Shown: positions 24,839-34,857, numbered from the stretch's first letter. The stretch is 64,000 bases of DNA from Anaerosacchariphilus hominis (GCF_014290175.1 NZ_JACOOR010000001.1:310001-374000); one strand, 5' to 3'. Numbers and translations are program-made. Notes: generated by a model from the letters alone, not told the origin.

Positions 24839-27124
24839 CTAACCTCTGTAGTAGTTAATCAGACATCCCTTCAGGATGATCTCTCTCTCGTCGTCGGTCA
24901 GGCCGCCCAGCTTCAAGGTTACCTTCCGATCCTGTTCGCCGTTCACATAGACCGGGATCTCGGTCTGTTTCTCCTCCACTGCCTTGCGGATCTCCGGAAT
25001 AAAGAGGAAGTCTCCCTTTGCAAATGGAAGCTCGCCCCCGTCAATCAGGAAGGGCAGCATACCCCAGTTGATCAGATTGGAGCGGTAACGCTTAGTGGCG
25101 TAGGAATTGGCGATATTGGCCCAGCCGCCCAGGACCTTCTGGCAGGAGGCTGCCTGCTCTCTGGCGGAGCCGTCACCGGGCTTCACAGCGAAAATGGTGC
25201 TGCCCACACCCACATTGGTCTTGTCCACAGTCGGATACCATGCGTTCAGATTTTGAAATATCGGCTTCAGCTCCGGTACAGCCTCTGCAGGACAGCTGCC
25301 TGCCTCGATGGCCTTCTCGGCTTTCTGAATCTCCTTGGCCAGGCCCACATAGGCCGGATCCTTCCGGGACAGAGTGAACTCTGCCAGACCCAACGGGTTA
25401 GAGCGGTAAGAGGAGGTCTCGCCGGAGGGAATCAGCTCATCCGTAGTGGTTACCGGATCGTGAATCTCTGATACCACTTTCAGAATCAGGTTCTCGGCCA
25501 GGGCCGGCATAGCGGGCCAGTCCTTGATATTCGGGCCAAACTTGATCTCTACGCTCGGATCTGCCACTCCCTTGCTGTCAAAGACGCGGTTCTCGTATAT
25601 CTTACTGTCAAAGAAGTATCGCGGATTGCTGAAGTCCACGTCCATCTCGGTGGCTGCGGTCAGATAACCCTTATTGGCTGCGGTGGCAGCGATGGAACGG
25701 GCGTCCATCAGAGCCACAGACGCGATCTGGCCGCTCTGGAGCTTGGATCCCTCCCGGTTCGGGAAGTTCCGGGTGGAATGGCGGATACTGAAGCCGTTGT
25801 TGGACGGGGTATCACCTGCGCCGAAGCAGGGTCCGCAGAAAGCAGTCTTCAGAACAGCGCCGGTCTCCATCAGAGCGGCTGCCGCGCCGTTCTTCACCAG
25901 TTCCATGTAAATCGGCATACTTGCCGGGTATACGCTTAAGGTAAATTCATCGGGGCCGATGCTGGCGCCCTTCAGGATGTCCGCTGCCGCGCAGATATTT
26001 TCAAAGCCGCCACCCGCACAGCCCGCGATGATGCCCTGATCCACGTAAAGCTTCCCGTCGCGGATCTTATCGGTCAGATGATAATCCACCGCGCCGCCCA
26101 GGGATACCAGGGCCTTCTTCTCTACGTCCCGCAGGATATCGCCCAGATTTGCCTTTACCTCCTCAATGGTATAGACATTGCTGGGATGGAAGGGCATGGC
26201 GATCATAGGCTTCACAGCGCTCAAGTCCACATAAATCATGCCGTCGTAGTATGCCACCGGGCCGGGCTTCAGTTCCTTGTAGGCGCCGGCTCTGCCATGA
26301 ATCTCATAAAACTCTTTGATGACATCATCGGTCTTCCAGATAGAAGACAGGCAGGTGGTCTCGGTAGTCATGACGTCGATGCCGATACGGAAGTCCGCGC
26401 TCAGGTTCTCCACGCCGTCTCCCACGAACTCCATGACCTTATTATTGACATAGCCCTTCTCGAATACTGCGCCAATGATGGCCAGGGCCACGTCCTGGGG
26501 GCCCACGCCCTTCTGGGTCTCTCCGGTCAGGTACACGCCTACCACACCGGGCATATTGATATCATAGGTCTTGTTCAGCAGCTGCTTGACCAGCTCCGGT
26601 CCGCCCTCGCCCATGGCCATGGTTCCCAGGGCGCCGTAGCGGGTGTGGCTGTCGGATCCCAGAATCATCTTGCCGCCCTCGGCCAGCATTTCCCGGGCAA
26701 ACTGGTGGATGACTGCCTGATGGGGCGGTACATAGACGCCGCCGTATTTTTTCGCGCAGGTCAGGCCAAACATGTGATCATCCTCGTTGATGGTTCCACC
26801 TACGGCGCAAAGGCTGTTGTGACAGTTGGTCAGCACATAGGGAATCGGGAACTTCTCCAGTCCCGAAGCCCGGGCTGTCTGGATGATTCCCACAAAGGTG
26901 ATATCGTGGGACGTCAGCTTATCGAATTTAATCTCCAGCCTGTCCATATTGCCGGATGTATTGTGTGACTCCAGAATTCCATAGGCGATGGTCTGCTTTC
27001 TGGCCTCCTCTTTGGAGGGCACGCTGCCGAGCTGGCTCTCCAGCACGCTTTGCGCGTCCCTGGTATCCGGGATGATCTCTGTTCCGTTCAGCAGATATGC
27101 TCCGCCTTCCAGTAATTGAACCAT
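24839..27124 (-). CDS. acn: Aconitate hydratase
   Basis: 4Fe-4S enzyme that interconverts citrate and isocitrate, here probably feeding 2-oxoglutarate and glutamate synthesis. The 761-residue protein has the three cluster Cys at about 369 (GCAGGG), 430 and 433 (CGPC), close to the spacing of mitochondrial-type aconitase, and substrate residues in GSDSHTRYG and SIRHSTRNF. The swivel domain occupies roughly residues 600-761. No citrate synthase or isocitrate dehydrogenase gene lies nearby. GCAGGAGG precedes the ATG. A highly structured leader lies upstream, suggesting RNA-level control. A related hydro-lyase with another substrate cannot be fully excluded. Confidence 0.88.
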   Translation of the reverse strand: MVQLLEGGAYLLNGTEIIPDTRDAQSVLESQLGSVPSKEEARKQTIAYGILESHNTSGNMDRLEIKFDKLTSHDITFVGIIQTARASGLEKFPIPYVLTNCHNSLCAVGGTINEDDHMFGLTCAKKYGGVYVPPHQAVIHQFAREMLAEGGKMILGSDSHTRYGALGTMAMGEGGPELVKQLLNKTYDINMPGVVGVYLTGETQKGVGPQDVALAIIGAVFEKGYVNNKVMEFVGDGVENLSADFRIGIDVMTTETTCLSSIWKTDDVIKEFYEIHGRAGAYKELKPGPVAYYDGMIYVDLSAVKPMIAMPFHPSNVYTIEEVKANLGDILRDVEKKALVSLGGAVDYHLTDKIRDGKLYVDQGIIAGCAGGGFENICAAADILKGASIGPDEFTLSVYPASMPIYMELVKNGAAAALMETGAVLKTAFCGPCFGAGDTPSNNGFSIRHSTRNFPNREGSKLQSGQIASVALMDARSIAATAANKGYLTAATEMDVDFSNPRYFFDSKIYENRVFDSKGVADPSVEIKFGPNIKDWPAMPALAENLILKVVSEIHDPVTTTDELIPSGETSSYRSNPLGLAEFTLSRKDPAYVGLAKEIQKAEKAIEAGSCPAEAVPELKPIFQNLNAWYPTVDKTNVGVGSTIFAVKPGDGSAREQAASCQKVLGGWANIANSYATKRYRSNLINWGMLPFLIDGGELPFAKGDFLFIPEIRKAVEEKQTEIPVYVNGEQDRKVTLKLGGLTDDEREIILKGCLINYYRG

Positions 27125-27164
27125 GTTTTTCCTCCTGCGGTTGTGAATGTTGTGTAGGCAGACG

Positions 27165-27290
27165 GGCGGGTCTTCTGGAAACTGCTATCGCAGTTTCCAG
27201 AAGCATCGGAGGGCCCTCCGATGTGCAAGTTTGAAAAAAGATGTGATACCAAGCAAGCTTGAATCACACCTTTTCCCAAACTTACCCGCC
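27165..27290 (-). ncRNA. Multi-branched structured leader upstream of aconitase
   Basis: Four nested pairings form a cloverleaf-like fold. The closing stem is GGCGGGT (27165-27171) with ACCCGCC (27284-27290). Inside are a 14-bp hairpin (27172-27185 with 27190-27203, loop TATC), a 20-nt perfect palindrome (27204-27223) and a longer imperfect arm in which 27227-27233 pairs with 27277-27283 and 27242-27247 with 27263-27268. The helices abut with almost no unpaired bases between them. It lies between the likely acn promoter and the acn ribosome site and has no U-tract. I do not recognise it as a named riboswitch. Confidence 0.65.
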
Positions 27291-27309
27291 CTATGGCCTG
27301 TTACGTTCC

Positions 27310-27338
27310 ATTATAAAAAGAGCCTGCAGAAATTGCAA
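27310..27338 (-). promoter_or_regulatory. σA promoter of aconitase, overlapping the upstream terminator
   Basis: On the minus strand TTGCAA (27333-27338), 17-bp spacer, TATAAT (27310-27315). The -35 box lies in the terminator stem of the preceding kinase gene. Transcription would start near 27303, ahead of the cloverleaf. Confidence 0.65.
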
Positions 27339-27343
27339 GCTCT
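27315..27343 (-). terminator. Terminator after the second kinase gene
   Basis: Stem of ten positions with one mismatch, 27319-27328 with 27334-27343, loop of five, then a U-run on the minus strand (27315-27319). It follows the kinase stop codon by about 12 bp. Confidence 0.8.
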
Positions 27344-27355
27344 CTTTCTCAATTC

Positions 27356-29983
27356 TTATGACTGCCCAGTCTCATTTCCCGGTACAGAATCTGCCTCCGG
27401 GAAAATGATGGTTACCTTAAACAGGTCGCCGTCCAGATAGATATTGAAGCTTCCCTTCTGAAGCTCCGTCAGGTTCCGGGCAATGGATAGCCCTAAGCCG
27501 CTACCTTCGGTGCTGCGGGCCACATCGCCACGGATGAAGCGCTCGGTCAGCTCGTCAGCGTTGATGTTCAGGGGCTGTTCGGAAATATTTTTGATGCTGA
27601 ACCGCACCATATGGCCCACCGTGGTCAGCTCCACGTAGACCCGGGTGTTCGGCATGGCGTACTTGGCCGTATTATTATACAGATTCTCCACCACGCGCCA
27701 TAGTCTCCGTCCGTCGGCCACGATGACCACCGGTTCCTCGGGCATATCCACGATCAGCTGCAGGCCCTTGGCCTCGAACTTCTCGCTGAATTCCCCGTTG
27801 GTCTGTTGAATCAGCTCCTGGAAATTAAGGCGGTTCAGCTCCAGCTTCACATTTCCGGAGCTGATCTTGGACGCCTCCACCAGGTCATCGGTCAGGTGCT
27901 TCAGTCTCAGCGCCTTATCCTCTAGAATTGCGATGTAGTTTCTGGCACGCTCGTTCTGGATATCCTCCCGCTTTAGAAGATCCACATAATTGATAATCGA
28001 CGTCAGAGGCGTCTTGATGTCATGGGATACATTGGTGATCAAATCAGACTTCAGGCGCTCGTCCCTGACACTTTTCTCCACCGCCGCGGACAGGCCGCTG
28101 CCCATCTGGTTGACCGCCTCCGCGAAAACCCGGTTATCGCCGCTGATCTGATCCATGGGAATCTGCGCGTTCAGCTCCCCTGCGGAGATCCGCTTGATGC
28201 CGTCCAGGATCCGCTGCCGCTGGGCCGCCTGTTTCAGCATAAAGATGCCCACGCCAATATCAAAGAGCACCATCAGAAATATTCCAAATTCGCGCAGAGA
28301 CCAGAGCACAATATTAACCAGCCAGAATCCCACATAGGAAACCATGGCCTTCGTGGTGGTTTTCCGGTTCTTCATCACTTCCCCAAAGGCACAGCAGATC
28401 TGATACAGAATACTGTTTTTCCACAGGGTATGGGCCTTGATTCTGCGCACAAGACTGATGTAGCCGATGAGAAACATCAGATTCAATACAAAGGTCACGC
28501 CTCCGCCCACCATGGAAAATTCCGGCATCTCCAGATTTCGTACCGACACGCCGATGGACACCAGGAACAGGATAATCCAGGCCGGCACAATCAGAATCAA
28601 CGCCGCCAGTTCCGACCGTACCCGGTCAAAGCGGTTCAACATAATCTCGCCATCCTCGTCGGTGCTGCGTCCTGCTGCCAGGGTCAGATACACCATGGTC
28701 AGCAGATACAGGATAGCTCCCAGCATCACTCCGTAGACTGCCACCCTGCTCACCGGCGCGATTTCCTCATACTGCTTCTTATACTGGGCCAACTTATCAC
28801 TCGCCTTATACCCGGAATCCACAGCTACCACCAGAATATAATCCCCTTCCACGGAAGGCGAATAGCTCTTCACATAGCTGCTCAGCTCGCTTAAGGAGAT
28901 CGGCATACCATTGGCTTCATAATTCATATCCGAGCTGTCATAAATCAGATAATCCTTATAAGAGGTCCGAATGTAGTCCAGCAGTCCGTCCTGGCTGGAA
29001 AACTTTTCCTTTCCGAAACTCTTCATATTCGTACATATCTTCTTACTGAAATTCTCCGGAGAAACCTCCGTCACAGACTTGGGAATTACGAAATAACGCA
29101 TATTGGTCATGCTGGGGCTGAACAGTTCCAGGTTCTCCGTATAGGCAAAATAGTCGTTATAGATAACCGGAAGCGTGCTCTCCAGATCCTGATAGAGTTC
29201 CTGCAGCTGAGCCGTCGTCAGCTTCTTTTCCTCTGCGTAAGCCGTGATACTCCCGTAGCCCGCCGGGGCATAGCGTTCCTCCACAGCCTCCAGCTGCTCC
29301 ACATTGCGGACTGTGCTCTGCATCATATCGAAGGGCGTGTCGCCGTCCGTGATGAACTCCTCCACATAGCCCGCATCGCTGTCTGATTCCTGCTTCTGCG
29401 CGATTTCGGTATTCTCAGCCCTGTCCTCCGCCGTCTCACCGGCAGAACTATAGATAGTCGAGCTGCTTCCCGTATTCGTGGTAGAGATAGAAGCCACCTC
29501 TGTACCATCCCCATTGTACAGCGACTGCTCCGTATAATTGGTAAAGCCCTTGGACAGATACCCCACCGTACCATCCTCATAGGTAATCTTCATCAATGTA
29601 CCGGTCTCCATACCATCCAGAGACCAGTTCAGCAGATCCGTCAGCTCATAACAGAGGCCGCCGTCCTTTCCATCGCCACTGCCAATGGTGTTATCCGCCG
29701 CGTATTTTTCGATATCCACCAGAATCTTGCCGTCATAGACGCCATTCTTCTCAAACTTGCTCTCCCGGCTGGCCGCACGTACGCAGCGATAGATCTGCTC
29801 CAGCACCTCGTTCTGATAGTAGCCGGTGCTCTCAAAGCTCTGATCCTTTCCCACGAAGCCAAAGCCGCTGCCGCCCACGTAGACCGTACACACGACCACG
29901 GACAGCACCAGCACCACCGCGCAAATCTGATTCAATAACAGTGCCGTGAGCTTCCACGGCTTTGCGTATTCCCATCGCCTCAT
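27356..29983 (-). CDS. Large sensor histidine kinase with extracellular domain
   Basis: An 875-residue kinase. It begins with a membrane segment (about 12-36), followed by an extracellular part of about 370 residues with Ser/Thr/Glu-rich linkers, then several membrane segments between about 400 and 590. HAMP-like (about 595-645), HisKA with His in NVSHDIKTPLTS (about 660) and a HATPase domain with N box NLYNNTAKYA and GSGLGLSIARNL follow. The unusual features are the large exported domain and the multi-pass region, which point to a surface or envelope signal. It starts 1 bp after its response regulator stop, so they are translationally coupled. Confidence 0.9.
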   Translation of the reverse strand: MRRWEYAKPWKLTALLLNQICAVVLVLSVVVCTVYVGGSGFGFVGKDQSFESTGYYQNEVLEQIYRCVRAASRESKFEKNGVYDGKILVDIEKYAADNTIGSGDGKDGGLCYELTDLLNWSLDGMETGTLMKITYEDGTVGYLSKGFTNYTEQSLYNGDGTEVASISTTNTGSSSTIYSSAGETAEDRAENTEIAQKQESDSDAGYVEEFITDGDTPFDMMQSTVRNVEQLEAVEERYAPAGYGSITAYAEEKKLTTAQLQELYQDLESTLPVIYNDYFAYTENLELFSPSMTNMRYFVIPKSVTEVSPENFSKKICTNMKSFGKEKFSSQDGLLDYIRTSYKDYLIYDSSDMNYEANGMPISLSELSSYVKSYSPSVEGDYILVVAVDSGYKASDKLAQYKKQYEEIAPVSRVAVYGVMLGAILYLLTMVYLTLAAGRSTDEDGEIMLNRFDRVRSELAALILIVPAWIILFLVSIGVSVRNLEMPEFSMVGGGVTFVLNLMFLIGYISLVRRIKAHTLWKNSILYQICCAFGEVMKNRKTTTKAMVSYVGFWLVNIVLWSLREFGIFLMVLFDIGVGIFMLKQAAQRQRILDGIKRISAGELNAQIPMDQISGDNRVFAEAVNQMGSGLSAAVEKSVRDERLKSDLITNVSHDIKTPLTSIINYVDLLKREDIQNERARNYIAILEDKALRLKHLTDDLVEASKISSGNVKLELNRLNFQELIQQTNGEFSEKFEAKGLQLIVDMPEEPVVIVADGRRLWRVVENLYNNTAKYAMPNTRVYVELTTVGHMVRFSIKNISEQPLNINADELTERFIRGDVARSTEGSGLGLSIARNLTELQKGSFNIYLDGDLFKVTIIFPEADSVPGNETGQS

Positions 29984-30688
29984 TTACAGCTTCTCCACCT
30001 TATAACCAATGCCCCAGACCACCTTCAGATAGCGGGGCTCCTTCGCGTTAATCTCGATCTTTTCCCGGATGTGACGGATATGGACCGCCACTGTGTTATC
30101 CGCGCCGATGGCGTCCTCATTCCAGATGCTCTCGTAAATCTGATTAATGGAGAACACTTTGCCCTGATTCTTCACCAGCAGCAGCAGAATATTGTACTCG
30201 ATGGGCGTCAGCTTCACGGGCTCCCCGTCCACCGTCACCTCTTTCAGGTCATCATTCATAATCAGGCCGCCGGTCTGATAGATCTTCTGACTCTCGTCCG
30301 CCGCATTACCCAGCTTCGTATAACGGCGCAGCTGGGACTTCACCCGGGCCACAAGCTCCAGCGGGTTAAAGGGCTTCGTCACATAATCGTCCGCCCCGAT
30401 ATTTAAGCCCAGAATCTTGTCCGCATCCTCCGACTTGGCCGACAGAATGATGATCGGGATACTGCTCTTTTCCCGAATCTTCAAAGTAGCCCGAAGGCCG
30501 TCCAGCTTCGGCATCATAATGTCGATGAGCAAAAGCTGCACATCCTCATGCTCCAGCATCTCCACCGCCTGCAGCCCGTCGTAAGCCTTCAGAATCCGGT
30601 ATCCCTCCTGGGACAGGTAAATCTCTATGGCATCCACAATCTCCCTGTCATCGTCGCAGACTAAAATCGTGTTTTTCTTTTTGTTCAT
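29984..30688 (-). CDS. OmpR-family response regulator (second system)
   Basis: A 234-residue regulator with receiver residues VCDDD, phosphorylated Asp in LLIDIMMPKLDG and Lys in VTKPFNPLE, then a winged helix with TVAVHIRHIREKIE and the terminal WGIGYKVE. GAGGGTGAG precedes the ATG. Promoter and leader carry a strong dyad (30720-30760), a possible self-regulation site. It is paired with the large kinase encoded directly downstream. Confidence 0.93.
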   Translation of the reverse strand: MNKKKNTILVCDDDREIVDAIEIYLSQEGYRILKAYDGLQAVEMLEHEDVQLLLIDIMMPKLDGLRATLKIREKSSIPIIILSAKSEDADKILGLNIGADDYVTKPFNPLELVARVKSQLRRYTKLGNAADESQKIYQTGGLIMNDDLKEVTVDGEPVKLTPIEYNILLLLVKNQGKVFSINQIYESIWNEDAIGADNTVAVHIRHIREKIEINAKEPRYLKVVWGIGYKVEKL

Positions 30689-30719
30689 GTTCTCACCCTC
30701 ATATCGTTCTCAAAACGTA

Positions 30720-30760
30720 GATAGACAGTAAAATGACACTCTTACATTCTACTGTCTATC
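30720..30760. promoter_or_regulatory. Dyad in the leader of the second two-component system
   Basis: Arms GATAGACAGTAAAATG (30720-30735) and CATTCTACTGTCTATC (30745-30760) pair with one mismatch across 9 bp. It lies about 32 bp upstream of the regulator's ATG, so it is either an operator or an mRNA hairpin. A TATAAC box lies at 30765-30770 on the minus strand without a good -35. Confidence 0.5.
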
Positions 30761-30836
30761 CATAGTTATAACAAGGCTTTTTTAAGTTCTCTGTCTGATA
30801 TTTCTTAAGATTTTCTTGACATTATAACATTAACAA

Positions 30837-31024
30837 AAACGAGAAAATGTCCCCCTCTCCGGGCACGCTGTATTTTCCGGCTTCTGACCACGCGGCTTAT
30901 TCGCACCTGATCGCCAAACTCGACCCTGCGGGTCTCAGACAGTGGCTCCTTCAGGTGCTGCCTGGCGCAGTCAGAAGCTGCGAAAAATAAGCTAACGCCC
31001 GAAGAGGGGGACATTTTCTCGTTT
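30837..31024. repeat. 188-nt palindromic element (MITE- or REP-like)
   Basis: Perfect 22-bp terminal inverted repeats (30837-30858 and 31003-31024), with further nested pairings inside: 30860-30864 with 30997-31001, 30871-30879 with 30981-30989 (one mismatch), 30880-30888 with 30970-30978, 30903-30910 with 30951-30958 and 30922-30926 with 30930-30934. The whole folds as one long branched hairpin. It encodes no protein and has higher GC than the surrounding AT-rich spacer. No clear target-site duplication was seen. The remaining bases of this 344-bp gap hold the regulator's promoter region. Confidence 0.6.
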
Positions 31025-31032
31025 CATTCATC

Positions 31033-31917
31033 TTATTTCAGGTAATCTGCATACTTCTCTTCACTTGCGCTCAGGAACACGATACCGATAATTCCGGGGC
31101 CCGTATGCGCTCCGATGGCGCAGCCTACCCAGGACTTAATGATACCGCGGCAATGATACTTCTCCATCAGCATCTCGCTCACCTTATCGCAGGTCTCCGG
31201 ATCGTTTCCATGAACTACGCCAATGATCTGCTTATCCATCTCCACGCCGCGCTCGCCCACCAGCTCCACGCAACGCTTCAGGGATTTATGCCGTCCGCGC
31301 ACCTTCTCAATGGCCACCAGCGCTCCGTCGTCATTGACCTCGATGATCGGCTTCAGATCCAGCACACCGCCCAGTACTGCCGAAGTACGGCTTAAACGTC
31401 CGCCCTTGTACAGATATTCCAGGGTCTCCACGGTTACGATATGCTCCATGTGATCGCAGAAATACTGCGCCGCCTCGATGATCAGCTCCTTCGGCGCGCC
31501 ATTTGCCTGCATCCGTAAGGTTTTCTCCACTACCAGACCAAAGCCCAGAGAAGCGCACTTGGTATCAATGATGGTGATCTTAAAATCCGGATACTCCTCC
31601 AAAAGCTCCTCTCTGGCCAGATTCGCCGCATTGAAGGTGCCCGCGATACCCGTGGAGAAGCACAGATACAGCACCTCGTCCCCGGCCTTGGCGTAGGGCT
31701 CGAAATTCTCCCGGAACATATACTGGTTGATATGATAGGTTTTAATGTCAGTCCCTTGCGCCTGAATCCGGTAGAAATCCTCCGGGAAAATGGTCTTGCC
31801 GTCAAAATAGTCGGTTCCATCGATGGTCACCGGCGTCGGAATCACATGAAGCTGATATTTCTCGATAATCTCCTTGGGCAGATCCGTCGCGGAATCCGTA
31901 ATAATCTTAAATGCCAT
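31033..31917 (-). CDS. DegV family fatty-acid-binding protein
   Basis: A 294-residue DegV-fold protein. Firmicute members (FakB type) hold a fatty acid for phosphorylation by FakA. Family features are the N-terminal IITDSATDLP, the ligand-side TSQPS-like region (here YHINQYMFRE) and the central CFSTGIAGTFNAA. Start at 31917 on the basis of GGGGAGAAG upstream. No FakA kinase gene lies close by. The bound lipid cannot be predicted. Confidence 0.9.
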   Translation of the reverse strand: MAFKIITDSATDLPKEIIEKYQLHVIPTPVTIDGTDYFDGKTIFPEDFYRIQAQGTDIKTYHINQYMFRENFEPYAKAGDEVLYLCFSTGIAGTFNAANLAREELLEEYPDFKITIIDTKCASLGFGLVVEKTLRMQANGAPKELIIEAAQYFCDHMEHIVTVETLEYLYKGGRLSRTSAVLGGVLDLKPIIEVNDDGALVAIEKVRGRHKSLKRCVELVGERGVEMDKQIIGVVHGNDPETCDKVSEMLMEKYHCRGIIKSWVGCAIGAHTGPGIIGIVFLSASEEKYADYLK

Positions 31918-31993
31918 GTTCTTCTCCCCTGAATTTAATTTGCAGCCAGTCACACCGGGCCGTCTTTCGGTTTACATAATACAAATTTATTCT

Positions 31994-33922
31994 CTATTTC
32001 AGTGTCTCAAGCTGCGCCAGCCATAACCCAGAGCAGGCGTCGCTGGGCATCCGCAGATCTCCCCGGGGCGATACCGCCACGGAACCCACTTTCGGGCCGT
32101 CCGGCAGACAGGAACGTTTAAACTGCTGGGCAAAATATCTTCGGTAAAATACCTTCAGCCATTTGAGCATGGTTTCCCTATCATAGACGCCCGCAAATGC
32201 TTTCTGTGCCAGCCGGTAAATCTTCGCCGGCTCAAAACCGAAACGTAAGATGTAATACAGATAAAAATCATGCAGCTCGTAGGGTCCCACCAGATCCTCT
32301 GTCTTCTGGGCGATCTCCCCGTCCTTGGGCGGCAGCAGCTCCGGGCTCACCGGCGTATCCAGCACGTCCAGCAGCACCCCTGAAAGCTCCGCGTCCCCGC
32401 AGGTATCCGCGTAATAGCGTACCAGATGGCGCACCAGCGTCTTCGGAACGCCCGCATTGACGCCATACATGGACATGTGATCGCCATTGTAGGTGGCCCA
32501 GCCCAGGGCCAGCTCTGACATATCACCGGTACCGATGACCATGCCGCCCGCCTGGTTGGCCAGATTCATCAACACCTGGGTGCGCTCCCGGGCCTGGGAA
32601 TTCTCGTAAGTCACATCGTGGACCTCCGGGTCGTGTCCGATATCCCGGAAATGAATGGTCACGGCCTCGCGGATATCCACCTCCTTCAGCGTGGCTCCCA
32701 GCTTCTGCACCATATCGCAGGCATTGCGGTAGGTCCGGTCTGTGGTTCCGAAGCAGGGCATGGTCACGCCCATAATACCGGACCGTGGCAATCCCAGACT
32801 GTCAAAGGCCTTCACCGTAACCAACAACGCCAGAGTAGAATCCAGGCCGCCGGAGATCCCGACCACCGCAGTCTTGCAGTGGGTATGCTCCAGACGCTTC
32901 TTCAGACCCATATACTGAATGGAAAAAATTTCCTCACATCGGCGCTGTCTGTCACTGTCGCTGCTGGGAACAAAGGGCGCCGGGTCCACGTAGCGGGACA
33001 TCTCTGTCTCTTCCTTCTTCAAATGGAAGCCCACCTCCATATAGGGGCTGGACACATTCGTCTGAAAGGTGGTCATTCTTCTACGCTCACCCACCAACCG
33101 CGCGATATCCAGCTCTGCGTAAATGGTCTCGCTGGTAAAACGGGCCGACTCCGCCAGAACCGTACCGTTCTCCGCGATGATATTGTGACCGCCGAATACC
33201 AGGTCCTGGCTGGACTCACCCTCCCCGGCATTGGCATAGATATATCCGCATACCAGACGGGCAGACTGTCCACCTATGAGAGACTCCCGGTACAGATTCT
33301 TGCCCGTGGTCTCGTCGCTGGCCGAACAGTTCACGATGACCGTCGCGCCAGCCAGGGCATGGCCGATGCTGGGCGGGTTCGGAACCCACACATCCTCGCA
33401 GATCTCTGCCGCCACGGCCAGTCCGGGAAGCTCCTCGCAGGTGAACAGCAGATTCGTTCCGAAATTGATATAATCGCCGTCCTCGCCTTCCTCGGGCACC
33501 CATACATCCTCTGCTTCCGCGTTTCCCGGTGTGAAATGACGCAGCTCGTAGAACTCTCCGTAGTTGGGGATATGCACCTTCGGCACCAAACCAAGCAGAT
33601 GTCCGCCGCTAAGAGCCGCCGCCACATTGTAGAGCTTGCCGTCCTTCTCCCAGGGAAGTCCCACGAAGATCAATGCATCCAGATCCGCCGTCTCCCGGGC
33701 AATATGGAACAGCTCCTTTCTGGCGCTTTTCAACAGAAGCTCCTGTAAAAACAAATCCGAACAGGTATAACCGGTAATACCAAGCTCCGGAAATACGATA
33801 ATCTTCGCGCCGTTGGCCGCTGCCTCCCGGGCAAGTCTTATGGTCTCTGCGCCGTTCCCCTTCGTGTCCGCCACCTGAATCTTCGGCGTCACCGCCGCCG
33901 TTCTGATAAACCCGTGTCTCAT
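31994..33922 (-). CDS. nadE: Glutamine-dependent NAD+ synthetase
   Basis: Last step of NAD synthesis: amidation of nicotinic acid adenine dinucleotide using glutamine. The 642-residue protein has an N-terminal nitrilase-type glutaminase domain (about 1-300, with catalytic Glu in FPELGITGY, Lys in PKVHIPNY and Cys in AEICEDVW) and a C-terminal NAD synthase domain with the ATP pyrophosphatase loop GISGGLDSTLAL (about 353-364). Length matches the two-domain form. It begins 16 bp after hslO. Confidence 0.95.
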   Translation of the reverse strand: MRHGFIRTAAVTPKIQVADTKGNGAETIRLAREAAANGAKIIVFPELGITGYTCSDLFLQELLLKSARKELFHIARETADLDALIFVGLPWEKDGKLYNVAAALSGGHLLGLVPKVHIPNYGEFYELRHFTPGNAEAEDVWVPEEGEDGDYINFGTNLLFTCEELPGLAVAAEICEDVWVPNPPSIGHALAGATVIVNCSASDETTGKNLYRESLIGGQSARLVCGYIYANAGEGESSQDLVFGGHNIIAENGTVLAESARFTSETIYAELDIARLVGERRRMTTFQTNVSSPYMEVGFHLKKEETEMSRYVDPAPFVPSSDSDRQRRCEEIFSIQYMGLKKRLEHTHCKTAVVGISGGLDSTLALLVTVKAFDSLGLPRSGIMGVTMPCFGTTDRTYRNACDMVQKLGATLKEVDIREAVTIHFRDIGHDPEVHDVTYENSQARERTQVLMNLANQAGGMVIGTGDMSELALGWATYNGDHMSMYGVNAGVPKTLVRHLVRYYADTCGDAELSGVLLDVLDTPVSPELLPPKDGEIAQKTEDLVGPYELHDFYLYYILRFGFEPAKIYRLAQKAFAGVYDRETMLKWLKVFYRRYFAQQFKRSCLPDGPKVGSVAVSPRGDLRMPSDACSGLWLAQLETLK

Positions 33923-33938
33923 ATAGTTACCTCTTTAT

Positions 33939-34820
33939 TCACCTTTTCGCTGCTTTCAGAATCTCTTTCAGATCCTCGATATCAAAATTATAGGCATGAT
34001 TGCAGAAATGGCATTTCACCTCAATGGGCTTATTGTCCTGAATCATCTCCCGGATGTCCTTACTTCCGATGCTGACGATAGCCTTGGCTACCCGCTCCCG
34101 GCTGCAGTTACAGTACCAGGACGCCGGAACCGTATCGTTCATCTCCAGGCCGAAATCGCCCAGCAGATACTCCAGAAGCTGCTCCGGGCTCATGCCCTGA
34201 TCCAGAAGCTTTGTCACGGAATCCATGCCCTTCAGCTTCTCCTCCAGCTGGTCGATGACCTTATCATCGGTAAAGGGCATCAGCTGAATGATGAAACCGC
34301 CTGCCTGCCGGATGGTATTGTCCTTATTTAACAGAACGCCCAGTCCTACGGAGGAGGGTACCTGCTCGGAGGTGGCAAAATAATAGGTCAGATCCTCCGC
34401 AATCTCGCCGGTCTGCAGCTCTACAGTCCCCACATAGGGCTCCTTCAGGCCCAGATCCTTGATAACCCGTAAGGTACCCGGTCCAATGGCGCCGGATACG
34501 TCCAGCTTGCCTTTTGCGTTCGGCGGAAGCAGTACCATGGGCTCATCCACATAGCCCTTGACCCGGGCCTTGGAATCCGCTGTCACGGTGATGCCGCCGA
34601 TGGCTCCTGCTCCCTTGATCTGCAAAGTCAGCAGATCCGCGTCTCCCTTCATCATGGAGCCCATCATGGCTCCGGCCGTCAAAAGGCGGCCCAAGGCCGC
34701 GGTGGCTACCGGGCTGGTATTGTGAATGGAGCGTGCCTGCTCCACCATTTCCTTTGATGTGATGGCAAAGGCGCGAATCTGGTGATCCGCAGCCGTCGCT
34801 CTTACGATATAATCTCCCAT
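33939..34820 (-). CDS. hslO: Redox-regulated chaperone Hsp33
   Basis: Cytosolic holdase activated by oxidation. The 293-residue protein ends with the zinc switch, CNC (about 238-240) and CHFC (about 271-274), in the classic C-X-C and C-X2-C arrangement, after the usual N-terminal RATAADHQIRAFA start. Normal family length. It sits between the broken methyltransferase gene and nadE in the same direction. Confidence 0.95.
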   Translation of the reverse strand: MGDYIVRATAADHQIRAFAITSKEMVEQARSIHNTSPVATAALGRLLTAGAMMGSMMKGDADLLTLQIKGAGAIGGITVTADSKARVKGYVDEPMVLLPPNAKGKLDVSGAIGPGTLRVIKDLGLKEPYVGTVELQTGEIAEDLTYYFATSEQVPSSVGLGVLLNKDNTIRQAGGFIIQLMPFTDDKVIDQLEEKLKGMDSVTKLLDQGMSPEQLLEYLLGDFGLEMNDTVPASWYCNCSRERVAKAIVSIGSKDIREMIQDNKPIEVKCHFCNHAYNFDIEDLKEILKAAKR

Positions 34821-34857
34821 AATTTTACTCCTCTTTCTTATCTGAATATTCCGTATC

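Noticed and set aside
24815..24842. Second LexA-like site near the acn stop (GAAC...GTTC)
   Set aside because: The half-sites are 9 bp apart instead of 4 and lie downstream of the gene.
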